From the NCBI RefSeq assembly GCF_014218275.1, contig NZ_AP023213.1:62001-126000 (forward strand): a stretch of 64,000 nucleotides of DNA, read 5' to 3'. Positions 55,416-64,000 of this stretch are shown piece after piece. The position numbers and the translations under genes are program-made. The DNA comes from Citrifermentans bremense (GTDB taxonomy: Bacteria; Desulfobacterota; Desulfuromonadia; Geobacterales; Geobacteraceae). Within the stretch, counting starts at the first letter, position 1. The number at the start of each line of letters is the position of its first letter. The notes under the pieces are model-generated. The model did no database searches. It saw only the letters and a list, made by a program, of their open reading frames with translations, and was not told where the DNA came from.

Positions 55416-55501
55416 TTTTACTCCGTGAAACCGCTTTATTGGTTGCAGCCCAGCTGCCAAAGACGTTACAGATTACCATCTTGGATCGGACAGTTACAGT
55501 T

Positions 55502-56878
55502 TTATTTTTTTCTGAGCGTCCAACCTTCCTTGTTCACCTGCGGAGAGCGGGCGATGGCCAAAGAATCCGCGGGGACGTCCTTGGTGACGGTAGTACCCGC
55601 CGCGATAAGGGAGTTCCTCCCCACGGTGACCGGCGCCACCAGCTGCACGTCGCTCCCCACGAAGACACCGTCCTCGATCACGGTCTTGTGCTTTTTGACG
55701 CCGTCGTAGTTGCAGGTGATGGTGCCGCAGCCGATGTTGACGTCCCGGCCGATGGTGGCGTCGCCCAGGTAGGTGAGGTGTGAGGCCTTGGACCCCTCTC
55801 CCATGAACGCCTTCTTGGTCTCGACGAAGTTGCCGATCTTCACCTGGGCGGAGAGCTCGGTTCCCGCGCGCAGGTGCGCCATGGGGCCAATGGCCGCCTG
55901 CGGCCCGACCTTGGACTCCTCCAGCACGCTTCCCGCCTTGACCACGACGCCGTCGGCTATGCTGCAGTTCTGGATCAGGGACCCTTGGCCGATCACGCAG
56001 CGCTCGCCGATCACGGTGTTCCCCTCGATGGCTGCTCCAGGGTAGATTACGCTGTCGCGCCCGATGCGGACGCCGCGGTCGATGTAGACGGTGTCGGGGT
56101 CGATCATGGTGACGCCGGAGAGCATCAGCTCGCGGTTGATCCTTCCCCTAAGCACGCGCGCCGCCTCGGCCATCTGGGCCCGGTCGTTGACCCCGCTGAT
56201 CTCCCGCGGGTCGGCGACCTTGAAGCTCAGGCAGGCAAGCCCCTGCTGCGCCGCCTGCCGCACCACGTCGGTGAGGTAGTATTCGCCCTGGGCGTTGTCG
56301 TTGTTGATGGAGGCGATCGCCTTTTCCAGGAAGGAGCGCGCTATGCAGTAGACGCCTGCGTTCACCTCGTCGATCAGGCGCTCCGTTTCGCTTGCGTCCT
56401 TTTCCTCGGTGATGGCGGTGACCTTTCCGCTTGCATCCTTGACGATCCTGCCGTAGCCGAAGGGGTTGGCGAGAGTCGCGGTCATCACGGTGATGCAGGC
56501 TTTCGTCTCCCTGTGCGCCTTGAGCATCCCCGCGAGGCTTCCCGCTTCAAGAAGCGGGGTGTCGCCGCAGAGGATCAGCACCGTGTCGGCGTCTGAATCG
56601 AGTTCCGGCATGGCGCAGCGGACCGCGTGCCCGGTGCCGAGCTGCTCGGACTGCAGGGCGAAACCGACCTCGCCCCGGCCGGCGAAAAGTTCGCGCACCT
56701 TCTCCTGCTGATGGCCGACCACCAGCACGCAGCGCTCCACGCCGGAGGCAAAGGCCGCGGCTACGGGCCATTCGATCATCGGCACGCCGGCCACCGGATG
56801 CATCACTTTGACCAGGTCGGACTTCATCCTGGTTCCCATGCCGGCTGCCAGTACAATCGCTGCTATCTTGTTACCCAT
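55502..56878 (-). CDS. glmU: Bifunctional UDP-N-acetylglucosamine pyrophosphorylase/glucosamine-1-phosphate acetyltransferase
   Basis: GlmU acetylates glucosamine 1-phosphate and then adds UMP to give UDP-GlcNAc. The 458-aa protein has the pyrophosphorylase signature LAAGMGTRMKSDL at the N terminus, GTGHAV and LILCGDTPLL, and from about residue 250 a left-handed beta-helix of hexapeptide repeats with the acetyl-CoA region FVETKKA and GCGTITCNYDG. Complete. GGAGG precedes the ATG. It forms an operon with glmS, a common arrangement for this pathway. Confidence 0.97.
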   Translation of the reverse strand: MGNKIAAIVLAAGMGTRMKSDLVKVMHPVAGVPMIEWPVAAAFASGVERCVLVVGHQQEKVRELFAGRGEVGFALQSEQLGTGHAVRCAMPELDSDADTVLILCGDTPLLEAGSLAGMLKAHRETKACITVMTATLANPFGYGRIVKDASGKVTAITEEKDASETERLIDEVNAGVYCIARSFLEKAIASINNDNAQGEYYLTDVVRQAAQQGLACLSFKVADPREISGVNDRAQMAEAARVLRGRINRELMLSGVTMIDPDTVYIDRGVRIGRDSVIYPGAAIEGNTVIGERCVIGQGSLIQNCSIADGVVVKAGSVLEESKVGPQAAIGPMAHLRAGTELSAQVKIGNFVETKKAFMGEGSKASHLTYLGDATIGRDVNIGCGTITCNYDGVKKHKTVIEDGVFVGSDVQLVAPVTVGRNSLIAAGTTVTKDVPADSLAIARSPQVNKEGWTLRKK

Positions 56879-57026
56879 ATGAGGTTTCCTCCGCCAGCAA
56901 ATTGCTCTTTTTTAACAATATTGCCCCACCCCGTCAAGTTGTTTCCCTTGGTTTCCAGGCGTCGATAACCAGCTTTTCTCATTTACACGGCCGTAACTTA
57001 CCGTTATAGTCCCCTTTGGAGGTTTC

Positions 57027-57581
57027 ATGGGGATTCCAGAGGACATTGCGCGGCTGGAAATCGATCTGCGCGAGCTCATCATCAAGTACGAGCAGTACTT
57101 CTTCGGCATCGAGAAGAGGGAACCGCTCAGACTGCTCGATACGGTGGAGCGCGCGGTGAGGCGCTACCAGAACGTGAGCATCCCCAACACCAGCCAGAGG
57201 TTCAAGTACGAGTCGCTGGTCTCCACCCTGAGCGTCCACAAGCAGAAGTGGACCCGCACCAACCGCCTCATCGAGGAAGGGAAGTTCCAGCGTGACCGCT
57301 TCAGGATGTCGCTGCACCAGAAGGCAAGTCCCAAGGAGCAGGCGGCAGTCCCCTCGCAGCCGACCCACGACCCGCATCTGGAAACGGTCTACCAGCAGTA
57401 CATAGATGCCCGCCGGGCCTGCAACCTCCCGGTCGAGAACGTCACCCGAGAAAAGGTCGCCGAGGCGATCAAAAGGCAGAAACCCGCCCTCATGGAAAAG
57501 TACCGCTGCAAGGACGTCGACTTCGTCGTAGTGATCGAGGGGGGAAAACCCTCGCTCAAGGCCCGCCCGAAAAATTCATGA
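57027..57581 (+). CDS. MXAN_5187-type protein of unknown function
   Basis: A 184-aa protein matching the C-terminal domain family named after Myxococcus MXAN_5187. It begins with an amphipathic region (IARLEIDLRELIIKYEQYFF) followed by RRYQNVSIPNTSQRFKYESL, then a linker and a charged C-terminal module (RRACNLPVENVTREKVAEAI) ending in VVIEGGKPSLKARPK. No signal peptide or TM. Function is unknown. GGAGG is in front of the ATG, and the stop overlaps the next start by 4 bp, so it is coupled to the radical SAM gene. An RNA- or ribosome-related role might be suggested by the basic helices, without proof. Confidence 0.78.
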   Translation: MGIPEDIARLEIDLRELIIKYEQYFFGIEKREPLRLLDTVERAVRRYQNVSIPNTSQRFKYESLVSTLSVHKQKWTRTNRLIEEGKFQRDRFRMSLHQKASPKEQAAVPSQPTHDPHLETVYQQYIDARRACNLPVENVTREKVAEAIKRQKPALMEKYRCKDVDFVVVIEGGKPSLKARPKNS

Positions 57582-59446
57582 AAATAACGCTGGTAGCCAT
57601 ACATCCCGAGCGCTCGCCGCAGGCAGTGCCGCTCGCCTGCGCCTTTCTCAAGGAGGCGCTCCTTGCCGACGCAGCTTTGCGCGGGAGCCTCGAGGTCGAG
57701 GTCCTTGAGTTCTTCCTGGGGGACGACCCGGCGCGCTGCGCCGAGAGCATCGCTTTTAGCCAGCCGCAGCTGGTCGCCTTCTCGGTCTACGTCTGGAGCC
57801 GGGAGAGCGCCATCGAGACGGCGCGCGAGCTCCGCGCCCGGGTGCCGGGTGTGGTCATCTGCGCCGGTGGTGCCGAGCCTACGGCCAACCCGGCGGGCAT
57901 CTTGGAGACCGGTCTCTTCGACTTCCTCGTCCGCGGCGAGGGGGAGGGTCCCTTCCTGCAGGCGGTCAAGCTCGTCGCTGAAGGAGCGATGCCGAAGGGG
58001 GTGCCGGGCGTGGTCCTGCCCGGGGAGGCGCCAGGAGCGCTCCCCGCTCCGCTCGATCTGGAACAGATCCCCTCCCCGTACCTTTCCGGACAACTCGACC
58101 CGACCGTCCCTGGCGGCGCCCTCTGGCAGCTCTCTCGCGGGTGCGACTTCGCCTGCGCCTTCTGCTACGACCACAAGGGAAACGGCGGGGTGCGGCGCTT
58201 TCCGCTCCAGCGGATCGAGGCGGAGCTCAGGCTTTTCGCCCGACTCCAGGTCCCCCAGGTTTTCGTGCTGGACTCCACCTTCAACAAGGTCCCGCAACGA
58301 GCGAAAGAGATCCTGCGCCTGATCAGGAAACTGGCGCCCAGGGTGCACTTCCACTTCGAGGTGCGCAGCGAGTTCATCGACGCCGAGATGGCGGAACTCT
58401 TCGCCTCCATCACCTGCTCGCTGCAGATCGGCCTGCAAAGCGCGGATCCGGCGGTGCTGCGCGGGGTAGGGCGCGGCTTTGACCGCGACGACTTCGTCAT
58501 GCGCGCCTCGCTTTTGAACCGCACCGGCGCCATCTTCGGCTTCGACCTCATCTACGGCCTTCCCGGCGACAGCTTGAAGCTCTTCCGCTCCTCGCTGGAC
58601 TTCGCCCTCTCGCTCTACCCGAACCACCTGGACATCTTCCCGCTCGCCGTGCTCCCCGGCACCCGGCTCAACGGCAAGGCGGAGGCGCTGGGGCTCAAGC
58701 ACCTTGAGGTCCCCCCCTACACGGTCCTCTCCACCCCGACCTTTTCGGCGCAAGAGCTGAAAGAGGCCTCAAGCCTCGCGGCCGCCTGCGACGTCTTCTA
58801 CAGCCGCGGCAAGGCGGTGGCCTGGTTCAACGCGGTCGCCTCGGCGGTGAAGCTCTCACCGAGCGCCTTCCTCTCCTGTTTTGCGCGCCTTCTGGGGGAA
58901 CGGGGGGAGAAGGGGGAAAAGGAGATCGCGGAAGGTGAGATCTGGGGGCTGCAGCGTGATTTCTTGACCCTCCTCTTCCAGCAGAAGAAAAAGGGACGCC
59001 TGCTCCCGGTGGCGCTCGACCTCGCCGACTACCACCACTACTACGGGGAGGCGCTCCTCGCGGCGCCCCTTGCGCCTGCCCGCAAGCCGCGCAGCTCCGA
59101 CCTTTTGCAGAAACCGCTCACGCTTTCCGCGGCCGCCACCATCGCGCGCTTCAATTACGAGATCCTGGACCTCCTTGAGGCGGGCGAGTTCGACCTGCGC
59201 GAGTTCGCGGAGTGCTTCGAGGCGGCTGGCTCCTGCGCGATCGTCTACCCTGCCCAGGGTGAAGTGGCGACCGAGTCGGTGTCGCCGGAATACTTCGAAC
59301 TGTTGCGCTCTTTGAACGGCAAACGGAGCGCTGGCGAGATCTGCAAGAAGCTGGGGCTCCCCCTCTCGGACGCACTTCCTTTCCTGGAGTTCTTGGTCAC
59401 CGAGGGGATCGCCACCTTTGCGAACCCTCTCATGTCCGGCAGCTAA
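57578..59446 (+). CDS. B12-binding-domain radical SAM protein
   Basis: A 622-aa enzyme with an N-terminal cobalamin-binding Rossmann domain (about 1-140; no DxHxxG, as is usual in this class), a radical SAM barrel with the cluster motif CDFACAFC (Cys189, 193, 196) and a long C-terminal extension including the DUF4080-like part (from about 420). Members perform methylation or rearrangement of unactivated carbon; the substrate here is unknown. It follows the MXAN_5187-type gene with a 4-bp overlap; the pair may act together. Confidence 0.88.
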   Translation: MKITLVAIHPERSPQAVPLACAFLKEALLADAALRGSLEVEVLEFFLGDDPARCAESIAFSQPQLVAFSVYVWSRESAIETARELRARVPGVVICAGGAEPTANPAGILETGLFDFLVRGEGEGPFLQAVKLVAEGAMPKGVPGVVLPGEAPGALPAPLDLEQIPSPYLSGQLDPTVPGGALWQLSRGCDFACAFCYDHKGNGGVRRFPLQRIEAELRLFARLQVPQVFVLDSTFNKVPQRAKEILRLIRKLAPRVHFHFEVRSEFIDAEMAELFASITCSLQIGLQSADPAVLRGVGRGFDRDDFVMRASLLNRTGAIFGFDLIYGLPGDSLKLFRSSLDFALSLYPNHLDIFPLAVLPGTRLNGKAEALGLKHLEVPPYTVLSTPTFSAQELKEASSLAAACDVFYSRGKAVAWFNAVASAVKLSPSAFLSCFARLLGERGEKGEKEIAEGEIWGLQRDFLTLLFQQKKKGRLLPVALDLADYHHYYGEALLAAPLAPARKPRSSDLLQKPLTLSAAATIARFNYEILDLLEAGEFDLREFAECFEAAGSCAIVYPAQGEVATESVSPEYFELLRSLNGKRSAGEICKKLGLPLSDALPFLEFLVTEGIATFANPLMSGS

Positions 59447-59835
59447 TCTTATTTCAGCAACAGAATCACTCTTCCCTCTCCTCATGTCTCATGTCCCGGG
59501 CAATTCAGCTCATTGACGAACGCTCTCCAGTATCCCGTCCTGGATTTATTGCCAACTCCAATTAACCTTCTCACAACTCCTTATTTCCACATAGTTTTTG
59601 TGGGAACTTATCTCTCTGTAGCTTTGAATTTATTCATTTCATCTCTCTGTCGACAGTTGGAAAGCTCGGACTAGCAGGAGCGGGGCAGATAAAGAAGGAG
59701 GGAAAGTTGTATCCTCCTTATTAATTGACGCTTTTTCAGTTGATTTATCCGCCTAACAGTATTACATTAGCCGCCGTTGCGAGCGCCGACCTACATTAAA
59801 GCGTTCTAAAACGATGCTAAATACAGGAGATTACA
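59447..59835 (+). promoter_or_regulatory. AT-rich leader of the cytochrome gene
   Basis: This 389-bp gap holds no gene. Two small hairpins are visible: CCACA...TGTGG near 59587-59603, and AAGGAGG/CCTCCTT at 59695-59719. A TTGACG at 59725 might be a -35 box but has no good partner. No c-di-GMP-I type riboswitch core was recognised. AGGAG precedes the ATG at 59836. Confidence 0.35.
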
Positions 59836-61686
59836 ATGGTCCACGTCTTCACACGCCTCATCCCGCTGCTGCTGCTCCTACTGCTAACCCAGCCGGCGTT
59901 CGCCGCCCAAGGGCTGGCGATCGACCCGGCTACCTGCCTCGGCTGCCATGGAGATAAGATCTCCGCCGAGAAGATGGCTGTCTCGGTGCACGGCAAAAAC
60001 GGCTGCACCAGCTGTCACGTCGAGATCGTCGAGCTCGCCAAGCACATGAAGGGCGAGATCAAGGTCGGCAAAGTCCAGTGCGTACGCTGCCACAAGAAGG
60101 AAGCTGCCGAGCACGCCCTCAGCGTGCACGCCGAGAAGGGTGTCCAGTGCGCCGGTTGCCACACCGACATGCACAGCCACACCTCCTGGAACAAGGACAA
60201 GCGCCGTGTGCTCGCCAAGTGCGTGCAGTGCCATTCCGACGAGAAGGGCTTCCTCACCTCGGTCCACGGCAAAGGGGTGCTCGCCGGGAACCAGGACTCC
60301 GCCGCTTGCAACGACTGCCACAACCTGCATGAGATCAAGGCGCTGGGCGACCCGAACTCCCACACCAACCGCGAATTCCACACCAAGGTCTGCCTCCGCT
60401 GCCATGCTGACGAGAAGCTGGTCGAGCGCAACCATATCTCCGAAGTTGCCGTGAAGAGCTACATGGAGAGCTACCACGGCAAGAACTACCGCCTCGGCTA
60501 CCCGGAGAAGGTAGCGGGCTGCGCCGACTGCCACACGGCGCACGGCATCCTCCCCTCCAAGGATCCCAACTCCTCTGTCAACGAGAACAACCTGGTCAAG
60601 ACCTGCTCCAAGTGCCACGACAAGGCGAAGACTCCGTTCACCAAGTTCTACGCACACGGCGAGCACAACGACCGTGAGAAGTACCCGATCCTCTTCTACA
60701 CCTTCATCGCCATGACCGGCCTGCTGGTAGGCACCTTCGCCGTGTTCTGGGTTCACACCCTGCTCTGGATGATCCGCGGCTTCGTCGAGAACCGCGAGAA
60801 GGCTGCAGCACTTGAAGAAGGGGTCATCCTGCACCACGTACCCGAAGGGCACAAGCAGTACCGCCGCTTCAGGAGAGTCCATGTCTTCATGCACCTCCTG
60901 GTCATCATCTCCTTCCTGGGCCTGTCGCTGACCGGTCTGCCGCTCAAGTTCAGCGACCAGGTATGGGCTAAGTTCCTGATGGACCTCTACGGCGGGGCGC
61001 CCAACGCGGCGGCCATCCACAGGATTTGCGCGGGCATCACCTTCGTGTACTTCTCCATGGCGCTGGCCATGAGCATCCACTTCCTCTTCATCAGGAAGGA
61101 CATCAAAGGCAACCCGATCCAGAGGCTCTTCGGACCTGACTCCCTCTGCCCGAACCTGCGCGACATAAGCGACGTCGTCGGCATGGTCCGCTGGTTCTTC
61201 TTCAAAGGGCCGAAACCGGCCTTCGAAAGGTGGACCTACTGGGAGAAATTCGACTTCATCGCGGTCTTCTGGGGTATGTTCGCCATCGGCGGCTCCGGCC
61301 TCATGCTCTGGTTCCCCGAGTTCTTCGGCATGTTCCTGCCGGGTTGGGCCTTCAACGTAGCGACCATCATCCACTCCGATGAGGCGCTCCTGGCGACCGG
61401 CTTCATCTTCTCGGTCCACTTCTTCAACACCCACGGGCGTCCGGAGAAGTTCCCGATGGACTTCGTCATCTTCAACGGCCAGATGTCCAAGCACGAGTTC
61501 GTCGAAGAGCGTGGCGATCAGTGGGCACGTTACGAGAAGGAAGGGATCACCGAGAAGTTCGCAGCCAAGAAGTCTTCCGGCATCTTCTACGACTTCTGCC
61601 TGAAAGCCTTCGGCTTCACGGCGCTCTTCATCGGCATCACGCTGCTGATGCTGATGGTCTACGCCTTCATGCATCCGCACCACTAA
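59836..61686 (+). CDS. cbcL: Nine-haem c-type/b-type fused inner-membrane cytochrome (CbcL-like)
   Basis: A 616-aa quinol-linked cytochrome. After a signal peptide, nine CxxCH motifs occur: CLGCH, CTSCH, CVRCH, CAGCH, CVQCH, CNDCH, CLRCH, CADCH and CSKCH (residues about 34-265). The second half is a membrane b-type cytochrome with about five TM segments and His ligands (RVHVFMHLLV, IHRICAGITF, IIHSDEALLA, HFFNTHG). This fusion is the layout of CbcL, the inner-membrane cytochrome of Geobacter sulfurreducens used for quinol oxidation at low potential during metal or electrode reduction. The CbcL name is inferred from architecture. Confidence 0.85.
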   Translation: MVHVFTRLIPLLLLLLLTQPAFAAQGLAIDPATCLGCHGDKISAEKMAVSVHGKNGCTSCHVEIVELAKHMKGEIKVGKVQCVRCHKKEAAEHALSVHAEKGVQCAGCHTDMHSHTSWNKDKRRVLAKCVQCHSDEKGFLTSVHGKGVLAGNQDSAACNDCHNLHEIKALGDPNSHTNREFHTKVCLRCHADEKLVERNHISEVAVKSYMESYHGKNYRLGYPEKVAGCADCHTAHGILPSKDPNSSVNENNLVKTCSKCHDKAKTPFTKFYAHGEHNDREKYPILFYTFIAMTGLLVGTFAVFWVHTLLWMIRGFVENREKAAALEEGVILHHVPEGHKQYRRFRRVHVFMHLLVIISFLGLSLTGLPLKFSDQVWAKFLMDLYGGAPNAAAIHRICAGITFVYFSMALAMSIHFLFIRKDIKGNPIQRLFGPDSLCPNLRDISDVVGMVRWFFFKGPKPAFERWTYWEKFDFIAVFWGMFAIGGSGLMLWFPEFFGMFLPGWAFNVATIIHSDEALLATGFIFSVHFFNTHGRPEKFPMDFVIFNGQMSKHEFVEERGDQWARYEKEGITEKFAAKKSSGIFYDFCLKAFGFTALFIGITLLMLMVYAFMHPHH

Positions 61687-61708
61687 GCGGCTGCTGAACC
61701 AACAACTA

Positions 61709-61740
61709 AAAGGGCCTCCCGCATGGGAGGCCCTTTTTTT
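61709..61740. terminator. Bidirectional terminator between the cytochrome and guaC genes
   Basis: Perfect stem AGGGCCTCCC/GGGAGGCCCT with loop GCAT, preceded by AAAA and followed by seven T. It serves the convergent cytochrome and guaC genes. Confidence 0.93.
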
Positions 61741-61785
61741 TACTGCAGCACCGACCCCGCTTCCCAGGAAGGGGGTTTTCTTTTC

Positions 61786-62823
61786 TTACCCGAAGATTCT
61801 GTTCTCCTGCTCCTGCACCCTAATGAAGGTGGTCCGCTTGGTGAGCTCCTTGAGAGCCGAGGCGCCTACGTAGGTGCAGGCGGAGCGGACACCTCCAAGA
61901 ATGTCGCGCACCGTCTCGTCGATGGGCCCCCGGTACGGGACCTCCACCGTCTTTCCTTCAGAGGCGCGGTAGGAGGCGACCCCGCCTGCATGCTTGTCCA
62001 TGGCGGTGGTGGAGCTCATGCCGTAGAAGAGCTTGAACTGCCTTCCACCCCTTTCGAGGAGCTGCCCACCGCATTCGTCGTGGCCTGCGAACATCCCCCC
62101 CAGCATGACGAAATCGGCCCCGCCGCCGAACGCCTTGGCGACGTCTCCCGGGCAGGTGCAGCCTCCGTCCGAGATGATTCTGCCCCCTAGCCCGTGCGCC
62201 GCATCGGCGCATTCTATCACCGCGGAGAGCTGCGGATACCCCACCCCCGCCTTGACCCGGGTGGTGCAGACCGAGCCTGGCCCGATGCCGACCTTGACGA
62301 TGTCGGCGCCGGAAAGAAGGAGTTCCTCGACCATCTCTCCGGTAACGACGTTTCCCGCCACGATGGTTTTTTCAGCGAACGCCTCACGCATCTTAGCCAC
62401 GAACTCGACGAAGCTCTCGGCGTAGCCGTTGGCGACGTCGATGCAGATGAATTCGAGCTTGGGGTGCTTGCCCAGGATGGCCGAAACCTTTTCGAAGTCG
62501 GCTTCGGAGGAGCCGGTGCTAACCATGATGCGGGGGTAGATGTCATCGTCGTGGTTGGCGAGGTAGGCGTCCCATTCGGCGATGGAATAGTGCTTGTGGA
62601 CTGCTGTGAGCATGCCGTGGGCGGCGAGCCGGTCCGCGACCTCAAAGGTGCCGGTTGTGTCCATGTTGGCGGCGATTACCGGCACCCCGGTCCACTCGTG
62701 CTTGCTGTGCAGGAACTTGAAGTGTCGCTGCAGATCCACCTGTGAGCGGCTCTTGAGGTTGGACCTTTTGGGCCTGATGAGCACGTCGCTGAAACCTAGC
62801 TTCACGTCGCTTTCCAGGAACAT
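61786..62823 (-). CDS. guaC: GMP reductase
   Basis: GuaC reduces GMP to IMP with NADPH, linking guanine and adenine nucleotide pools. The 345-aa protein carries the IMPDH/GMPR catalytic loop GPGSVCTTR, with the thioimidate Cys, [21 protein letters not shown] and [10 protein letters not shown], and lacks the CBS pair of IMP dehydrogenase, which supports GMPR. The family is otherwise hard to separate from small IMPDH; the length and GGMFAGHDE favour GMPR. Confidence 0.9.
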   Translation of the reverse strand: MFLESDVKLGFSDVLIRPKRSNLKSRSQVDLQRHFKFLHSKHEWTGVPVIAANMDTTGTFEVADRLAAHGMLTAVHKHYSIAEWDAYLANHDDDIYPRIMVSTGSSEADFEKVSAILGKHPKLEFICIDVANGYAESFVEFVAKMREAFAEKTIVAGNVVTGEMVEELLLSGADIVKVGIGPGSVCTTRVKAGVGYPQLSAVIECADAAHGLGGRIISDGGCTCPGDVAKAFGGGADFVMLGGMFAGHDECGGQLLERGGRQFKLFYGMSSTTAMDKHAGGVASYRASEGKTVEVPYRGPIDETVRDILGGVRSACTYVGASALKELTKRTTFIRVQEQENRIFG

Positions 62824-63040
62824 CTCTTATCTCCTTTGAACTGTCGGGCGCAGCTATTGTTGACGAGGATTTCCTTCGAAGCACTAAGTCAGCGCAAGGG
62901 ATGCTTTCCTCAGCGCTGGACGGCACTGGATCAGCAAGTAAAGAGAGTATCGGAAATCTTCGCCAGCACAACATCGAGTGCAGTTGAGGCTGTTGCGATG
63001 CAGATAGCCCTATGTTAGAGTGCCGCCGGGGGTACTGACA

Positions 63041-64000
63041 ATGCATCAACAGGAGCGGCTGCGCAGGCAGCGCTGGTTTATCTTCTTTATCCTGGCCCTG
63101 GTCTACATAATGGTGTACTTCTACCGCGTATCGCTCGCGGTGGTCGCCAAGGACGTCTCGCGCGACCTCCACCTCACCCCCGCCCAACTTGGGTCTCTTT
63201 CCAGCATCCTCTTCTACGTCTACGCCGCCGCGCAGATCCCGCTGGGCCCGATGATCGACCGGCTCGGGAGCCGGGTGGTCATCAGCGGCTCGGGCGTTCT
63301 TACCGCTGTCGGCGGCATACTGTTTTCCCAGGCGGCCAGCATAGGGCAGGCGATGGCCGGCCGCGTTCTCATCGGGATAGGGACCGCGTCGGTGCTGATG
63401 GCGACCTTCACCATTTTCAGCCACTGGTTCACCAAGCAGGAATTCGGGAAGGTCTCCGGCATGATGGTCGCGACGGGGAACCTCGGGAACCTGGCGGGAA
63501 CGGCTCCCTTGGCACTGGCGGTCGCAGCGGTCGGCTGGCGCAACTCGTTTCTCGCGGCGGGGGTTCTGCAGGCGGTGGTCACGGTGCTGGTCTTCGGGCT
63601 GGTGCGCGACCGCCCCCCGGTCGCCGACCGACAGGAGGAGGAAGTGCCGGTCCGGCTGGGGATGCTGGAAGCATGGAAAAAGATAGTCTCCAACTGGGAC
63701 TTCTGGCTTCTGGCTGCCGTGGCTTTTTCCTGGTACGGGAATTACCTGGCGGTGCAGGGGCTTTGGGGCGGCCCCTACCTGATGGAAGTTGCGCGGCTCT
63801 CCCGGGAGGAGACGGGAAGGATGCTGATGTTCACCTCTCTTGGGTTCATCACGGGGAGCCTCGTTATAGACCAGGTTGCGCGCAGGATTCTCCACTCCTA
63901 CAAGAGGACCCTGCTTGTCGGGCAAGTGATGCTGCTATTGCTCATGACGAGCTTTCTGGGACTCGCCGACAGTATGCCCACGGGAGCGCTTTCGGCGCTG
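63041..64000 (+). CDS. MFS transporter (3' end cut by window)
   Basis: The frame opens at the ATG at 63041 and continues to the window end, 320 codons with no stop. The product starts MHQQERLRRQRWFIFFILAL and shows eight or nine TM segments, motif A-like GPMIDRLGSRV between TM2 and TM3, and MATFTIFSHWF. It resembles organic-anion or hexuronate-type MFS proteins (GlpT-like side). A GGGGG stretch about 10 bp upstream may be the ribosome site. It is divergent from guaC, with a 217-bp intergenic region in which no clear signal was found. Confidence 0.85.
   Translation, partial: MHQQERLRRQRWFIFFILALVYIMVYFYRVSLAVVAKDVSRDLHLTPAQLGSLSSILFYVYAAAQIPLGPMIDRLGSRVVISGSGVLTAVGGILFSQAASIGQAMAGRVLIGIGTASVLMATFTIFSHWFTKQEFGKVSGMMVATGNLGNLAGTAPLALAVAAVGWRNSFLAAGVLQAVVTVLVFGLVRDRPPVADRQEEEVPVRLGMLEAWKKIVSNWDFWLLAAVAFSWYGNYLAVQGLWGGPYLMEVARLSREETGRMLMFTSLGFITGSLVIDQVARRILHSYKRTLLVGQVMLLLLMTSFLGLADSMPTGALSAL

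Noticed and set aside
55416-55501. glmS ribozyme in front of glmS
   Set aside because: The gap is only 86 bp and no glmS ribozyme core was recognised; the ribozyme is mainly found in Firmicutes.
59447-59835. c-di-GMP riboswitch before the cytochrome gene
   Set aside because: Such riboswitches are common in Geobacter, but no GCAAAGCC-type core was found in this leader.
59884-61683. Minus-strand open frame of 599 codons opposite the cytochrome
   Set aside because: Shadow of the CxxCH-rich gene; no recognisable domain.

Overview
The window is chromosomal DNA from a GC-rich Geobacter-type deltaproteobacterium (Geobacterales: Geobacter, Geomonas or Citrifermentans). The evidence is a nine-haem c/b-type cytochrome resembling CbcL, an OmpB-like secreted multicopper protein, dense two-component and c-di-GMP signalling genes, PilT, and typical short intergenic repeats. 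I see no rRNA, tRNA, CRISPR array, insertion sequence or prophage. Both ends cut genes: a hybrid histidine kinase on the left and an MFS transporter on the right.

Layout. 0-9 kb: hybrid kinase, OmpA-like lipoprotein, M28 peptidase, a two-gene ovothiol operon (ovoA and an ovoB-type lyase) and a periplasmic rhodanese. 9-19 kb: OmpB-like multicopper protein with a small secreted partner, then an operon of two solute-binding proteins and a hybrid kinase with no transporter. 19-30 kb: alpha/beta hydrolase, aminotransferase-pilT-degenerate PilB group, PP-loop protein, and an opposing diguanylate cyclase/HD-GYP pair. 30-39 kb: pdxA-mtgA, lipoproteins, UvrD/PcrA helicase, REC-PilZ protein, CsgG-like lipoprotein and another hybrid kinase. 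39-44 kb: RND efflux pair.

43.8-53.5 kb is an accessory region, visibly more AT-rich in parts. It holds a MarR regulator and Bcr/CflA-type MFS pump sharing a palindromic operator, an unusual phased array, aquaporin aqpZ, a four-gene overlapping operon (corrinoid protein, UroD-like protein, DUF1638 protein, hybrid kinase), and two small exported proteins. 53.6-64 kb returns to core genes: glmU-glmS, an MXAN_5187-type protein with a B12-type radical SAM protein, the CbcL-like cytochrome and guaC.

The most unusual object is a 605-bp intergenic array at 45638-46242. About 29 short semi-palindromic cores of the form YGG-N4-CCR recur every 21 or 22 bp, two helical turns, with unrelated sequence between them. 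It is neither coding nor a classical CRISPR. Next in interest are the corrinoid/UroD-like/DUF1638/sensor-kinase operon, which looks more like a sensory device than a catabolic pathway, the solute-binding-protein/kinase operon, and a hairpin family found in near-identical form behind several unrelated genes. All calls were made by reading the sequence; no database search was run.
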